Below, in pieces: positions 45,486 through 57,779 of a DNA stretch of 64,000 nt. The notes under the pieces were generated by a model, which was given only the letters and a program-made list of their open reading frames with translations, was not told the DNA's origin and searched no databases. The position numbers and the translations under genes are program-made. Position 1 is the first letter of the stretch. Each line of letters begins with the position of its first letter. Source of the DNA: Phoma sp. XZ068. Lineage: Eukaryota; Ascomycota; Dothideomycetes; Pleosporales; Didymellaceae. Where the stretch lies: the NCBI GenBank assembly GCA_004835665.1, contig RBKR01000020.1, positions 310,001-374,000 of the forward strand, read 5' to 3'.

Positions 45486-47278
45486 ATGGCTGGACCAGGC
45501 GGAGGCCCTTCTAGACGCAGTCACACCAAGTCCCGAAAGGGCTGCAAGACTTGCAAGAGGAGACACATTCGCTGTGATGAGACTTTCCCGCAATGGTAGG
45601 TTTTCGGGCCTACTTGATGTGCTCGACGCCCTAACGTTGACAGTCGCAATTGCACCAAGCACCAGGTTCGGTGCGATTACATGGATAGCCCATCTGCCAT
45701 GATGCCCGAATCTCCGCAACCTCCCCAGCAGCCCAACCTTCTCTGGACTCCAGAGATTGAAGCTACCATTGAGTTGTGGAGGCAGACTGGAGAGTTCCCC
45801 TTCCCCGAACTTCGAATCTACCCTCAACCCCAATGGCGAGCATATGCAAAGACCGACCTTCGTTTGATCCATCACCTTTCCTCCATCACCAACGAGATGT
45901 TTAGGAACAGAACCTCCAAGATGACACTGTGGGCTGATATGATGCCTAAGTGAGTCTTCACCGATACATCGTCATTCATTTCTATCTGTGGCTGACAGAT
46001 CCTAGGTTCTTGAGCATTGCAGCTTCTCATCCTTTCGTCATGCACTCCATCCTCGCTTTCTCCGCGTCCCATCTAGCTTGGATCTCACAGTCGACCGAAA
46101 CACGAAATCTCGCTTTCCACCACGCCAGCATTTCGCTGAAGGGCCTGCACGACGGTATTTCAAGCTTCACTAAGATGAACTCAGATGCAGTACTAGCTTC
46201 GTCTCTTCTGCTAGCCTGGCAGGCTACTGACTGGAGAAGCTGGGCATCACTGGTCACTGGTACGAAGACTGTAATCCAGTCGATGCAGCCCTGGAGGCAC
46301 GAGTCTTTGTTTGCAGATTACATTGCAGAGCACAGCCCAATGCCTAATCGCCACTTCATGAACCCAATCAGCACGCCAGTATCCCAAGAAGCGCGCACTC
46401 AGCAATTGAACACCCTTTCGGATATCCATAACTCCTTGCAACGCATGCAACCATACCTCAGCCGCAACGACCAGGAGACGAAATGGGTTGACCAGTTGAA
46501 GGGGTATCTCGACCGCTTACGGGCATCTAGCCAAGCGCAGACGCCCGAGGAGCAGTTCAACCAGCTTTACGCGCTTCGCAAGTGGCTTTTCTGGGTGCCG
46601 ATTTCCCTCCTCTCTGCTAAGCGTGGAGACGTCAACGTTCTCTGCGTTCTTGCTCATTTTTATGCAACTGCTCTAGCGTTGGAACCCATGTTTCCCGATG
46701 TTGCTTCAGTGTTTGTCTCTGATCTTTCGCTTCTTCCTTTGGAGGAAATTGTCACCGTTGTCCAGGGCTATCAGGATCCGCGGTACGACTCAAGGATTCA
46801 GACCATGTCATATCTGGTACAATATCCTATCGACATGGTTTCGTCATATAAGACTAGGAGAGAATGGACACGCCAACACATCGCCACTGTCTCTCCCGTG
46901 CAGCAACCATCCTACGCCCTGGAACCCATCAATCTGGATCTCGAGAACCAGATTGCACCATACAGTTATGGTCAGGCCCATAGCCTCAGCCCAGCTTTTG
47001 CCCCCTCACCTCTAGGATTCCTGCCGCCTGGGATGTCTTCTACGCCAACCTCGCCGTTCCTCGACGTTCCGCGAACATCGGCGGACGCCTACAGCTCGAA
47101 CAGCTACGCTACAAGTAGCTATCCCTCGAGCAGCTACGCGTCGAGCAATTACGCGTCTCCATTGGGCTCGCCCGCCAATGTACTGTTGCCGCCCTACGCG
47201 GCGCCTTCCGAGCATGCATATAATTATGGAATGTCTGGATATACCAGCGGGTTCGTGGCTACACCTATCTGGACGTAA
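45486..47278 (+). CDS. Zn2Cys6 transcription factor (Fungal_trans_2 / Upc2-like)
   Basis: Exons 45486-45595, 45644-45949 and 46006-47278 give 562 residues. The binuclear cluster, completed across intron 1, is GCKTCKRRHIRCDETFPQC then RNCTKHQVRCDY (C-x2-C-x6-C-x6-C-x2-C-x6-C), preceded by the basic RRSHTKSRKG. The regulatory domain shows TDLRLIHHLSSITNEMF, HPFVMHSILAFSASHLAWIS, LLLAWQATDWRSW and LEEIVTVVQGYQDPRYDSR. The C-terminal 120 residues are Pro/Ser/Tyr-rich with short Ser-Tyr repeats (SSNSYATSSYPSSSYASSNY), probably an activation region. Both introns are about 50 bp. The gene stands alone between gap regions of about 4.4 kb on each side, as often seen for developmental or dimorphism regulators. 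Targets are unknown. Confidence 0.92.
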
Positions 47279-50200
47279 ACGCAAGCAGACTGAACGAAAC
47301 CCCAGGAACACCAGACTTGCTTCTCAGCCTCCCACCAGCGCAGCATCCGTGGCCGGATATGCGACACACCCAATACCAGTCACACAAGTGCCCTCTCAGT
47401 ATAACGACGCTGGGAGCATGTAGGCCCGACTGACTTTGATGAATTGACACGCCAAGGGTCCAAGATGTATCTGCGAGCACCAAGCTACGTCGGATCCAGC
47501 AATCAATTCCTGTACATTTTCGCACACCCTATCACAACAAACCGCCCACGTTTCGTGGGCTGTAGTCGCAGCCACAGCAAGGGCCTCGGCGCAATTCAAT
47601 TTGGGCAATAACCGAGCTCCGGACTGAATGATTTAGCGAGGTCACACTTCGCAACGTAGCTTCATGAGGACAGTGTCCTTTTGTTATAGGCTAAACCAGA
47701 AAGAGTTGGAAACGGCATGGCACCAAGCACCTGGAACGGCTTATGCACACACGCGCATTTGACGAACTTTTCACGATTCACGACTGCATTATCTTCGGCG
47801 CCGATCATTTCGAGTCTACATACGACCATTTGCACGTTTGTTTAACAGCACGAGGAGGGTTGTAATTAAACACCCCCTGATTTAGACGGAGTGGCTTAGA
47901 GGGCCACGGAAGGAACAACACACCACGCATGTCAGCAGAACAATGCCACGGATGGTCGGACGTTAATTTTCCTACATTTGAAGAGATGGACCATCCGGGC
48001 AGGCAGAATTTAAGGTTGGCTCTATTGGGATTCGCTGCATCCTAGCGTAGCTCCGGTTGCATGTGTTTCCCAGTTTTCTCCTGCGAAGTCGTTGTGGTCT
48101 GATGGAGAGCTGGCAGCCCAAAATAACTAGCCAATCAATACTTTCAGCCATACGTCGCACAAATTGTCAAGACATCTGCCACTGCAGGGTTTTACGTACA
48201 ATGACATCTTTGTGATCATGCGCGCGATAGCATGAATGACTTCACATTGACTGACTCTCTGCCACAGGAAAGATCCTAGCATCGGTTCGATACGCGCCAA
48301 ACGTACGCTAAAACAGTTTAAACGAATTACGCGCAGGAGTGCTTGATGTCATTGAATGGTTCCGAGCACCAGGTGCCTGAACGGTGGTTGGCTTAGTCGT
48401 GCATCCATTTCAGAGATCGGCAGAAATCAGGTGTTAGCTTCACCCCGCCTGCCGCTTTGGAGTCGTGATTGCGACCAAATTGTGCTGGTACCATGGCACA
48501 GCCACAGGGGAGCGGTTAGAGATCTAGACCGGCCAAAGGCCGATGGCGTAAGGTTGACAGGAAGGCGTTCCTGAAGCAATTCGCTGGGTAGGCATCCACG
48601 ACTTCCAGAAGCGTGTTTGGAGGGCTGCGACTGTGATCACCAATCTTTCACCAATCTTGCACAAGCGCTGCTCTGGTGCATGAACAGCAGGACGAGGTGC
48701 GGGCTGTTGACTAGACGGGGCTACGTCCGCCGATAGTGCATTCGCTGCAAAAAAATACGATTGGACCCGTGATTTGCTTTTGTGAAGACTTTCTTAGAGT
48801 TTGAACCCACATCGAAGGCCATCCAGCAAACAGTGCTGAAACGAATCCTTAGCCACAGGATGACTACTGAGCGATTATGTCGCCCGGCATCCTCGGTCTT
48901 GACGGCTTTTGCACTGGGCTTATGCGCCGACGCCCTGTCATTGACGCTAGAAGCAGGCTAAAGTGGTTCCCGACTAGCCGTGCTGCAGGACAAGGATGCC
49001 CTGCAACAGCCCAAGCGACCCAAAGCAAGGGCCACCCATCATTAACGAAGTTCCGCCAGCAGCCATGCTCGTCCGCGCCCGCGCTCCACCCCCTTCGCCC
49101 GCCATCTCGCCTAATTTCCTACTTGCCTAATTTCCTGTGTGCAATCCATATGACCAGCCTCAAGGAGCATGTTTACTAATTAGCATGACACGACATCCAT
49201 GACCACTGGCGCTTCGCTCTGTCACTGTTACAACTTCAGGTGGCCCGCCTCCCTCGCCACGTGTACGCTTCCAACAGTTTCAACCAGACTTTGGAGGATC
49301 CGTACATAATCCACTTTGTAGCTGCGATCTACTGAGATGCGTGTGAGGACGCGGGCTTCCGGCCAATCGTAGAGTCAAGTCGCCCGATACCCGCCTAAGC
49401 TAGAATAGAAACGTCAAAAGTGCCAGAGCCTCACAACATTGACCACTCAAAATCTACCGGACGTCTACTCCTAGCCCTAAGTGTGCTTCCGGTTACCCTT
49501 TTTTCAGCACTTCTTTGGTGCGGCTTCGCCGATCCTTCTGGCACGCTTCTGGTGCGCATGGTGCGTGACATCTTCCACGTTTCTCATTGTCGGAGGCCTC
49601 TCCAACCAGTCGGTGCGGAAACTGCCTTGGCACTAACAGTATTCGGAGCGACGAAGCGATCGGTCCTACTGATTTCGGCTTGTGCATTCGGGAAGATGAG
49701 GAATGTGAATACGACATATCGGTATCGTCCTCCATTCAACATGGCTTTTCCAACGAGCAAGATCCAAACCGCTGGTTGTAAGCGAAGCCCACCGTTCTCC
49801 CCAACATGGCTGGGCGTTGAGTCGATCTCCCTGTCGATCATAGCACCCTATATCGCCCTATGGAATCGTGTCATACGCGTGTCATACCGGCGATACAGAG
49901 AACGGAGATTCAAATCTGACCGAATCGAACAAGCATTTGGCGAGCTTTCATTGGCCAGCACATGACACGCCATTCACCGTACGATTATTCTAAACTACAC
50001 ATGGCTTGATCCGGTCTTGACACCAGACACGGTCTCTCAGGCCAGTCTCTCCAAGTTCGCCTTGGACAGGAATTGAGAACGATTAGCTACCAGCTTCCGA
50101 TGCCTAAGGCACGGATGCAGCGCCAAAGCTAACGTCACAACGCCACGTGATTAACCTGATGTACCCAAGACTAGGCCTTGGAATACGCTCAGTAGCTGCT

Positions 50201-51682
50201 TGCCTTATTTTGGCTCAGACGGCTCACTATCAAACTCTCGTGCCGAGTAGAAGCACGCAAATCATCGTACGATGTCGCGTCATGCTCTATGCAGACGGCA
50301 GCGAGATAGATGCACCGGAGAGCTCGCCAATCCTGCCATGCTTGAAGTTGTAGGCTAGATGCGAAGTTTGGTTACCGACGCAAATCCAGCTCTGTGGTCC
50401 AACGTCCCCGCCTCGTCTCGCGTTGATGACCCCCGAGAAGCAGGGACCTTCATGCAGCGGGAGGCGGTGTGCACAGCTACCCAACACTGAGCCCTGACCC
50501 GAGGTTTCAAGTCAGGGAGTTCATTGATGGTGCTCATGTGCTCCTGTAGGCGATCTCTTGGGCCTTCTGGTACTGTACCAGAGCCTGGCACTGCAGTAGC
50601 GTGCATAAGGGAAGGTTACTCGAACCTTCGGCCAAACCTCCGAAACAAGCAGCATTATCACCAATACGATCAACATACCAGGTACAACCCGATCCGATGC
50701 TGCAATTGCTCCTATAACGATGTCACACTAAGCACCCAGAATCTAGGGACTGGTCTCGAATATGCCGACTTGCCGTACAATCGGACCTGCTCAAGACGAA
50801 CGGTACCCATCTTCATCTGAACGGGAACGAGTTACGAGGTCGAGATCCTCATCGCCACAGTCCTCGATGCGATGCAACCCACCCAGAACCTGGGAGTATC
50901 ATGCCACGGAGCCGCTGGAAAGTTTCGCAGCAAAGTCGCAGCTCGCTCCGCGCTCCGATGTTTCGCCCCTGGTCGACGGCAAAGCCTGAAATTGGGAATG
51001 ATCTTCTGCGGGAATTCAGCCAGGGTTACACCGTTACAAAACCTCACCCTCCAAACTTTCTTCAACGGCAATCACTTGAAGATCTATGTACCTCCGAATA
51101 AGCACCAAGCCCAGTGGACGGGACGGCTGTCCTTGTTTGCGGGGTTTAGCGCCTCGAGTGCGGGTGCGTGTTGGTGGCTGTGAACGCGGTACGACTTCGG
51201 TTCCTGAAACATGTCAGTTGACGTCCGCGTCCGAAAATTCAACCCAAACTCGACATTGTCTTGAAGCATTTAGACTTTGATAGATCTAATCTTCTTGCAG
51301 ACGGACAGGCAAATCTAGAGCGTAGGATGGCCTTCACGCTAGCAAAAGGTGAGCGACAGATAGCCTCAAGATTCGTCATCTCACCGCCATCTCCTCTATC
51401 TCCTCACGTCATTTTCTTTCTTTCCAGTTTTTCAAATCCACAAAGGTATATCCATCCCGTCTTCTCTCTCCACCGTCGTTGTGCAACTGGCTGCTATCTG
51501 GAGCACGCAATGGAATTCAGGGTTCGCGCAATTAAAGCGGGGTCCCGGGTGCTGATATCCTCACTATTGCAAGTAGACACCAAAATAAATAAATAAAAAA
51601 AGATAGAAAATTTCAAGTACAAAACATCACAAACCCCATTGCCAAGTCCCCCTTCCTTATCCCCATTCTCCAAATTCTCAAA
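47279..51682. other. 4.4-kb gene-poor region
   Basis: The longest plus-strand frame (49420-49965) begins with GTG, has no supporting motif and is not called. The final 300 bp before the sulfatase are C/T-rich and then A-rich (around 51580-51610). No RNA gene or transposon remnant was recognised. Confidence 0.45.
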
Positions 51683-53660
51683 ATGACGCCCAGCCAGGCG
51701 TTACTCCTCGCATCCGCGGGCACAGCCGGCGTCGTCGGCTCCCTCCAAAATGCAACAGCTACAAAGCCCAACTTCATCTTCATAATGACAGACGACCAGG
51801 ATCTGCATTTAAATTCCATCGACTACCAGCCCTCGGTGCAGAAACACTTCGCACAAGAAGGCACATGGTTCAAGAAGCACTTCTGCACCGTGGCGCTGTG
51901 CTGTCCATCGCGCGTGTCGCTGTTGACGGGGAAGGCGGCGCATAATACGAATGTCACGGATGTGTCTGCGCCGTTTGGTACGTCTGTCTTATCTCCAGGT
52001 ATTGAAATGTTGGACTGACGATGTGTAAGGGGGGTATCCGCGGTTCATCGAGGAGGGGTTCAATGATGAGTATTTGCCTGTTTGGCTACAGGAGGCGGGG
52101 TATAATACTTATTATACGGGGAAGATGATGAATGGTATGTTTTTTCTCTGCTCACGGGCGATTTAGATGGGGGTGTGGGACGCTGATTGAGTAGGGCATT
52201 CGATGAGTACGTATGATAAGCCGCGTATCAACGGGTGGAATGGGTCGGATTGTGAGTTTGCGATGGAATATCATGGATGATTGGTTTCTGACAGAGCAGT
52301 TTTGATTGATCCGGGGACGTATATCTTTTACAACGCCACGATGACGAGGAACCACGAGCCAGCTAAGAATTACCCCGGGGAGTACTCGACGGATTTGATT
52401 GCAGCGGCGGCAGTTGGGTTCCTCGACGATGCGATTAAGGCGGCTGAGAGGCCGTTTTTCCTGGGAGTGGCGCCTATTGCGCCGCATTCGGAGACGATTA
52501 CTGGGGGAGGCAAGGCGAGGTTCAACGCCCCTGTTCCTGCGAAGAGGCATGAGCATTTGTTTCCGAATGTGACGGTGCCGCGGACACCGAATTTCAATCC
52601 TAATACGGTATGTGTGGTGTCTGAGAGAGTGATTTTGGGCTGACGCGGATTGTGTAGACGGGTACGGCGTCGTACTTCAAGACGATTCGGCAGCTCAATC
52701 AGACGGAGATTGACTACAACGATGACTGGTACCGCAAGCGTCTTCAGTCGCTGCAGTCTGTGGATGAACTGATTGACTCTATTATCGAACGGCTGTCAGC
52801 TAATCCAGCGGTTCTTAATAACACCTACCTCATCTACACCACAGACAACGGGTACCACATCGGCCAGCACCGTCTCCCTCCCGGCAAAAGCTGCAATATC
52901 GAGGAAGACGTCAATATCCCCTTCTTCGTCCGCGGACCCGGCGTCCCCAAAGGCGCCGTGCAAAGCATCCCCTCATCGCACACTGACATTGTCCCCACAC
53001 TCTTCTCGTTGGCAGGCATCCCACTTCGGGAGGACTTCGACGGCGAGCCTATCCCCGTGACGAAAGAGTTGCTGGCTACCACCGACAAAAGCGAGCACGT
53101 CAACATCGAGTTCTGGGGCGAGTACCTGGTCGAAGGGAATACCTTCTTCGGACAGTCCGACTTTGTGAATAACACGTACAAACATGTTCGCGTTATAGGT
53201 GAAGACTACGATTTGGCGTATGCGGTGTGGTGCACGAATGAGCACGAGTTGTATGACATGGTGGTACGTCCTCTTTCATTGAAGTGAAGTTGTGGTTATA
53301 AGAGAAGAAGACTAATCCGCACAGAACGATCCATATCAACTCACCAACCTCTACGCTTCAGGTGCGACTGTTAACTCCTGGCCGGTAGCTTCACTGTCTG
53401 CGCGCCTCAACGGGCTTCTTCTCACGCTCAAGCGGTGCAAGGGGCGGACGTGCACGCGGCCGTGGGAGAAGCTGCATCCAGAGGGCGACGTGAGGAACTT
53501 GGCGGACGCGATGGATAGGAAATTCGACGCGTTTTACGAGCAGCATCAGCGGCCGGTGACGTTCTCGGAGTGTGCGCTGGGGCAGCTGTTGGATGTGGAG
53601 GGGGCGTTGGAGCCGGTGGAGTGGAGGAGGGAGTGGGATGAGTGGAGTTATAATACGTAG
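51683..53660 (+). CDS. secreted or luminal arylsulfatase-type sulfatase
   Basis: Hydrolyses sulfate esters, probably for sulfur scavenging. Six exons: 51683-51977, 52030-52134, 52195-52251, 52300-52607, 52658-53263 and 53325-53660, total 568 residues. A hydrophobic start (LLLASAGTAGVVGS) may be a signal peptide. The metal-binding start is PNFIFIMTDDQD, and the CxPSR signature is CCPSRVSLLTG with C73 as the residue that is converted to formylglycine in active enzymes. Further motifs are GYNTYYTGKMMNGHS (Lys), GVAPIAPHSE (His) and TDNGYHIGQHRLPPGKSCNI with VPFFVRGPGV-type sequence. Each of the five introns is 47-61 bp. Asn-x-Ser/Thr sites are frequent, in keeping with secretion. Confidence 0.94.
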
Positions 53661-54072
53661 GTATGAAGACGTCGTATAAGGGTCGTATATCAGTCATCGT
53701 ATATAAGCAAGCCGTCGTATATAAGCATCGTATAAGGAGCCCATGCTTGGTCTCCATATCAATATTAATCCTGGTAGCACGTGGAGTCGTATTGAGAATG
53801 TACGAGCACGGTCATGAACGGTTAGCCATTCGCTACCAACACGACAACTCGTGATGAAGTGTAGTTGTAGCCACGCGACAAGGGTTCCATGTTATGACCC
53901 GTGTGTTGTTCACGACCAACACGATGAGTTTACTGGATTCTGCCCCGCTTCCGCTCGGAATGCAGGCTCGGAACTGACTAATCGCGGGCCGCACTTAGCG
54001 GCTCATGGCGGCATCGCCGCATCAGAGGTACGGCCAAGGACCAACGTTCGTAATACTTCGTACGCGCGCACC
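53661..54072. other. intergenic after the sulfatase gene
   Basis: Contains a short imperfect repeat (separate entry) and the promoter of the deubiquitinase gene. Confidence 0.5.
53668..53741. repeat. imperfect short tandem repeat, TCGTATATAAG-like
   Basis: Five imperfect copies of a unit near CGTCGTATATAAGCA occur just after the sulfatase stop codon, spaced about 13-16 bp. It may be a simple minisatellite or part of the 3' processing region. Confidence 0.6.
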
Positions 54073-55210
54073 ATGTCTGGAGGCTGGAACACGATCGAGT
54101 CGGACGCGGTATGGATGCATGTCGGTCGGGGTGCACGTGGCTGGGCTAACGTGGTCAGGGAGTCTTCACATACCTCATCGAGAAGCTCGGGGTCAAGGAC
54201 ACGCAGTTTGCGGAGCTCACGACGCTCGACGCCGATGACCTGCGAGCACTGGGCGACGTCTACGGTGTCATCTTCCTCTTCAAGTACCCCACGGGCGAGA
54301 AGACCAGCGATGTGCCCAAGGACGGCACGTTTGACCACGAGGCGGCCAACAAGCTCTTCTTTGCCGCGCAGACGATCCAGAACGCATGCGGCACTCAGGC
54401 GCTGATATCGGTGCTGCTGAACAAGGAGGGGGAGATTGATATTGGCAAGGAGCTGAAGGAGTTCAAGGAGTTTGCGGGCGAGTTTCCGCCCGAGGTGCGT
54501 GCTGAATGTGGAGACTGCAGGAGGTTGCTAACACCAGCAGCTGCGCGGAGAGACGCTGTCCAACTCGGACCTGATCCGCGAGACACACAACTCGTTTGCG
54601 CGGTCGTCGCCGTTCATCGACGAGACACAACGCACAGCGACCGAGGACGACGACGTCTACCACTTCATTGCGTGCGTACCGCCACCACTCCTGCCCCAGC
54701 ACGACTAACCGCCACCACTCCTGCCCCAGGACGACTAACCGCCACCACTTCTGCCCCAGCACGACTAACAGCCACAGCTACACGTCGATCAACGGCAAGC
54801 TCTACGAGCTCGACGGCCTCCAGCCCGCGCCCATCTCCCACGGGCCCTGCACCAACCAGGAGTTCCCCGCCAAGATCATCCCCGTGCTGCAGCGGCGCAT
54901 CGGGCGCTACCCGGCACACGAGATCCGGTTCAACCTCATGGCGTGCGTGCGGGACCTGCGCATACGGGCGCGCGAGTTTGGCGACGAGGACGGGCTCGAG
55001 GAGCAGGAGGAGGTGCGGGCCAAGTGGCTGTGGGAGAACTCGTTACGGCGACACAACTTTGTGGGGTTTGTGGGCGAGCTGCTCAAGGGCGTGGTCAAGG
55101 CGAAGCTGGAGCAGGGGGATGGGGCGTATGACAAGTGGGTGGAGGATGCCAAGAAGCAGACGGTGGAGAGGAGGGAGAAGGCGAGGAAGCAGGGGGTGGC
55201 TATGGAGTAG
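54073..55210 (+). CDS. uch2: UCH37/UCHL5-type ubiquitin C-terminal hydrolase (proteasome-associated)
   Basis: Cysteine protease that trims ubiquitin chains at the proteasome, held there by Rpn13. Exons 54073-54108, 54159-54494, 54541-54671 and 54778-55210 give 311 residues (human 329). The catalytic set is intact: oxyanion Q83 and nucleophile C89 in AAQTIQNACGTQALISVLLN, general base H165 in VYHFIAY and D180 in LYELDGLQ. The Q-C and H-D spacings equal those of UCH37. LSNSDLIRETHNSFAR is the crossover-loop region. The C-terminal extension with RRHNFVGFVGELLKGV and a Lys-rich end is the ULD, which separates this class from short UCHs. The last intron carries an unusual triplicated 30-bp unit (separate entry). 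Confidence 0.95.
54678..54777 (+). repeat. three 30-bp tandem repeats inside the last uch2 intron
   Basis: Units at 54678-54707, 54708-54737 and 54738-54767 differ by single bases, followed by a partial copy that supplies the accepted CACAG. Each unit contains a CCCCAG acceptor-like site and a GACTAAC branch-like site. Confidence 0.95.
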
Positions 55211-55679
55211 GTGACATGGGACTTGGTGGGAAGATGACTTGATCATGAACAGACGACTTTGTAATAAACAACAGCACTGTTTGCAGTGTAATGAGACAGA
55301 CCCTGCGCGTAATGACCAGCACCGCAATGAAGATATACCTGCTCCTGCATACGGTCAAGTCAGGCCCCACCCGTTCATGTTGGTGATGCAGGCACTTGAA
55401 TGGTCATTTACCATCGGCTACGGGCCAAGCACGGACGGGTCCCGACAGCATGGTTCGTCTATCGATGATGATGATGGACCACGACTCACTCTTTATTATT
55501 GGGCAGAGACGGGAGAGGCTTGACGCGGAGCCTAGACAGACGAGGTCAGACCTCAGACACTGCACGACAAGCAAGCATCGTCACAGCATCACCATAGCAC
55601 AAGGTCACCCTCGCTTGCGCAACCGCCCTGCACCACAGGGCTGTCAGCACCCCAGGCAGGACTATTACTACCAGCACAT
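55211..55679. other. intergenic, leader of the 2EXR gene
   Basis: No gene recognised. The right half is C/A-rich and is likely promoter and leader. Confidence 0.5.
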
Positions 55680-57050
55680 ATGACTTCACAAAGAGCCTCA
55701 CAGATGGCTTCACACACGGCCTCGCGCACCTCGACCCCGCGCTCGCACTCGTCCGCCAGCAGCGACTCGTCCGACACCACCATGCTCGATGCCCCAACAC
55801 ACGTCCCTCTCACACCCGCCCGCCCCCGCCAGCCGTCGGTGACGCAGAGCGCGCCCGCAGCACCAGCACCGCCCTCCGACCCCGCCTTCTCGCTGCTGCT
55901 CTCCCTGCCGCGCGAGCTGCGCGACCGCGTCTACACCTTCGCCCTCACCTCGCCCTACCCCTTCTGGTGGCCCGGCCAGGCGCCCATGAAGCACAATGTG
56001 ACCGTCACCCTGCTGCAGACTAACAAGCAAGTCTACGACGAGGCCGCCCCCGTGCTGTACACGGGGAACAAGTTCCTCTTCACGCATCCGAGCGACTGCA
56101 ACATATTCCGCGTCGTCGCCTCGCCGCACGCAGAGAGCCTCAACAGTGTGTACTTCCGCATCCGCGAGAAGGATCTCCGGCTATGGACGACGTACCTGGG
56201 GAGTAAGAGCGCGGACCGCAGTCTGAGAGCGGACCTGCCGAACCTGAAGAACCTGTGGATTTTCATGCGCTGCGGCAGCGTAGGCGCCCCGCGATTGCTC
56301 GGCCAGCTCGGTGTCCAAGGCTTCGGCGGCGGACCGCAGGGGTTCGGGGGTGTAGGCGGTCTCCCCCCAGCAATGGCAGTGCATGTGCAAGCCGTGCAGA
56401 ACGCGCTGGGCCAGCAGGTAGCCGCCCTACAGCACCAGGTCCAGCACCTCACCCACGCCGCGGGCATCACCGGCCCGCCCGTCATTGTCCCCGCAGGCGC
56501 ACACCCAGGCCAGCACCACCCACCTCCCACCCAGAACCCAGCCGACGCAGCACAGCTTCCGCCTCCGCCTCCGCCTCCCCCTGCAATCCCCTTCGCCACC
56601 TTCGCCGCCGGCGCGGTCCCACACCACCACCCGCAACCCCCCGCGCCCGCCGCCCACGCCCAACAAAACCACAACATCCTCACCACCTTCCTCCGCTTCG
56701 AGCGCGAACTCGGCATAGAATCCCTGTGTCTGAGTCTGCGCGAGACCCTGCAAGACGCCTCGCACCCCACAAGTCCAGCCATGGAGCGTGGTTCGCACCG
56801 CGAGCGCCGGCGCGAAGACCGCGAGCGCGACACCCCGCACGCTGAAGGCGAGAGGGTGAAGAGAGAGGCCCCCGATGTGAAGATTGTGTGTATTATGCGT
56901 GTGCCCAAGCCGGACGTTAGTCGTCTGGTGCGCATGTTTCCGGAGGAGTTGAGTGTGGATCGGAATGGGGATGCGAGGACGAGGTTTCGGAGATTGCATG
57001 GCGCGGATATATGTGTTGAGATTAGTGGGTTTGAGGGGGTAATGGGGTAG
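55680..57050 (+). CDS. 2EXR/F-box-like domain protein, fungal-specific
   Basis: Single exon, 456 residues, function unknown. A Ser/Thr/Ala-rich start of about 65 residues precedes a domain common in filamentous fungi, with SLLLSLPRELRDRVYTFAL, VTLLQTNKQVYDEAAPVLYTGNKFLF and NSVYFRIREKDLRLW. Related proteins are annotated as 2EXR or F-box-like. The middle part (about 225-340) is a Gly/Pro/His/Gln-rich low-complexity insert with a run of Pro. The domain resumes with LTTFLRFERELGIESLCLSLRE and, after a charged Arg/Glu stretch, VKIVCIMRVPKPDVSRLVRMF. Very high GC produces long antisense open frames over the same stretch; these are shadows. Confidence 0.82.
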   Translation: MTSQRASQMASHTASRTSTPRSHSSASSDSSDTTMLDAPTHVPLTPARPRQPSVTQSAPAAPAPPSDPAFSLLLSLPRELRDRVYTFALTSPYPFWWPGQAPMKHNVTVTLLQTNKQVYDEAAPVLYTGNKFLFTHPSDCNIFRVVASPHAESLNSVYFRIREKDLRLWTTYLGSKSADRSLRADLPNLKNLWIFMRCGSVGAPRLLGQLGVQGFGGGPQGFGGVGGLPPAMAVHVQAVQNALGQQVAALQHQVQHLTHAAGITGPPVIVPAGAHPGQHHPPPTQNPADAAQLPPPPPPPPAIPFATFAAGAVPHHHPQPPAPAAHAQQNHNILTTFLRFERELGIESLCLSLRETLQDASHPTSPAMERGSHRERRREDRERDTPHAEGERVKREAPDVKIVCIMRVPKPDVSRLVRMFPEELSVDRNGDARTRFRRLHGADICVEISGFEGVMG

Positions 57051-57779
57051 GGGGAGACGGGGGGGGGATTGTTGTGATAAGGTGAAGTATACCCAGTACC
57101 AGTTCAAATTCGAGTTCAACAGTGGATGAGTGGATAGTAGGTTAATAGAATCCATTCGGACGACGTACGTCGAGAGCACTAATACAAGTATTCAATACTT
57201 TCCTCTCCCTTCCATTCCACTGACAAGTCTGACAAGTCTGACCATCCAACGTCCTCCCCATCTCGACACCAACGCCAGCATCCCAGATGTATATTAATCT
57301 CTCCCGCGGCCTGTTTGTCTACATTTCATCTTCCATCTCTTTCTTTCATGTCTCAAAAAGTATCAATCATGCACATGTTTCTTCCTCTTCTTTAAAAAAC
57401 TCTATACTATGCTGGACATGTCTGGTTGTGACATGGACATTCTTTCTTTGCAAACACCAAAATCATCATCAGTTCATATGAATGGCGTGTCTCTGGGCCT
57501 CTTTCCAAAAAAAAAATCCAATCCCTCTAGAGCCTGTTTGTTATAGGCTGGAGCAAGGCGTATATTCTTTATTTGCACTTTCATATCACTTGAAAACGTG
57601 AAAAGCGCTGAAAAGAATTGGCAGAACACCCTGTGTCTGTCGTATCTCCTCGGCGGTGCTGTATCAAAATCCTACGACCGATGTGTTGAAAGGGGCGTGG
57701 TCCTTGGACATATTGGGATCCTGAGTCCTTGAAAATTCAACACTCCAAAATGGCCCTGGGGCAGGCTCATGATTGTGGC

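Noticed and set aside
48240..48310. tRNA-like B-box (GGTTCGATAC)
   Set aside because: No matching A-box, acceptor stem or cloverleaf could be drawn around it.
49420..49965. 181-codon plus-strand frame in the gene-poor region
   Set aside because: It starts at GTG, has no family motif, and its hydrophobic stretches look random.
56033..57179. Long minus-strand frames (300 and 250 codons) over the 2EXR gene
   Set aside because: They are antisense shadows caused by high GC and the low-complexity Pro/His/Gln region; the plus strand holds recognisable domain motifs.
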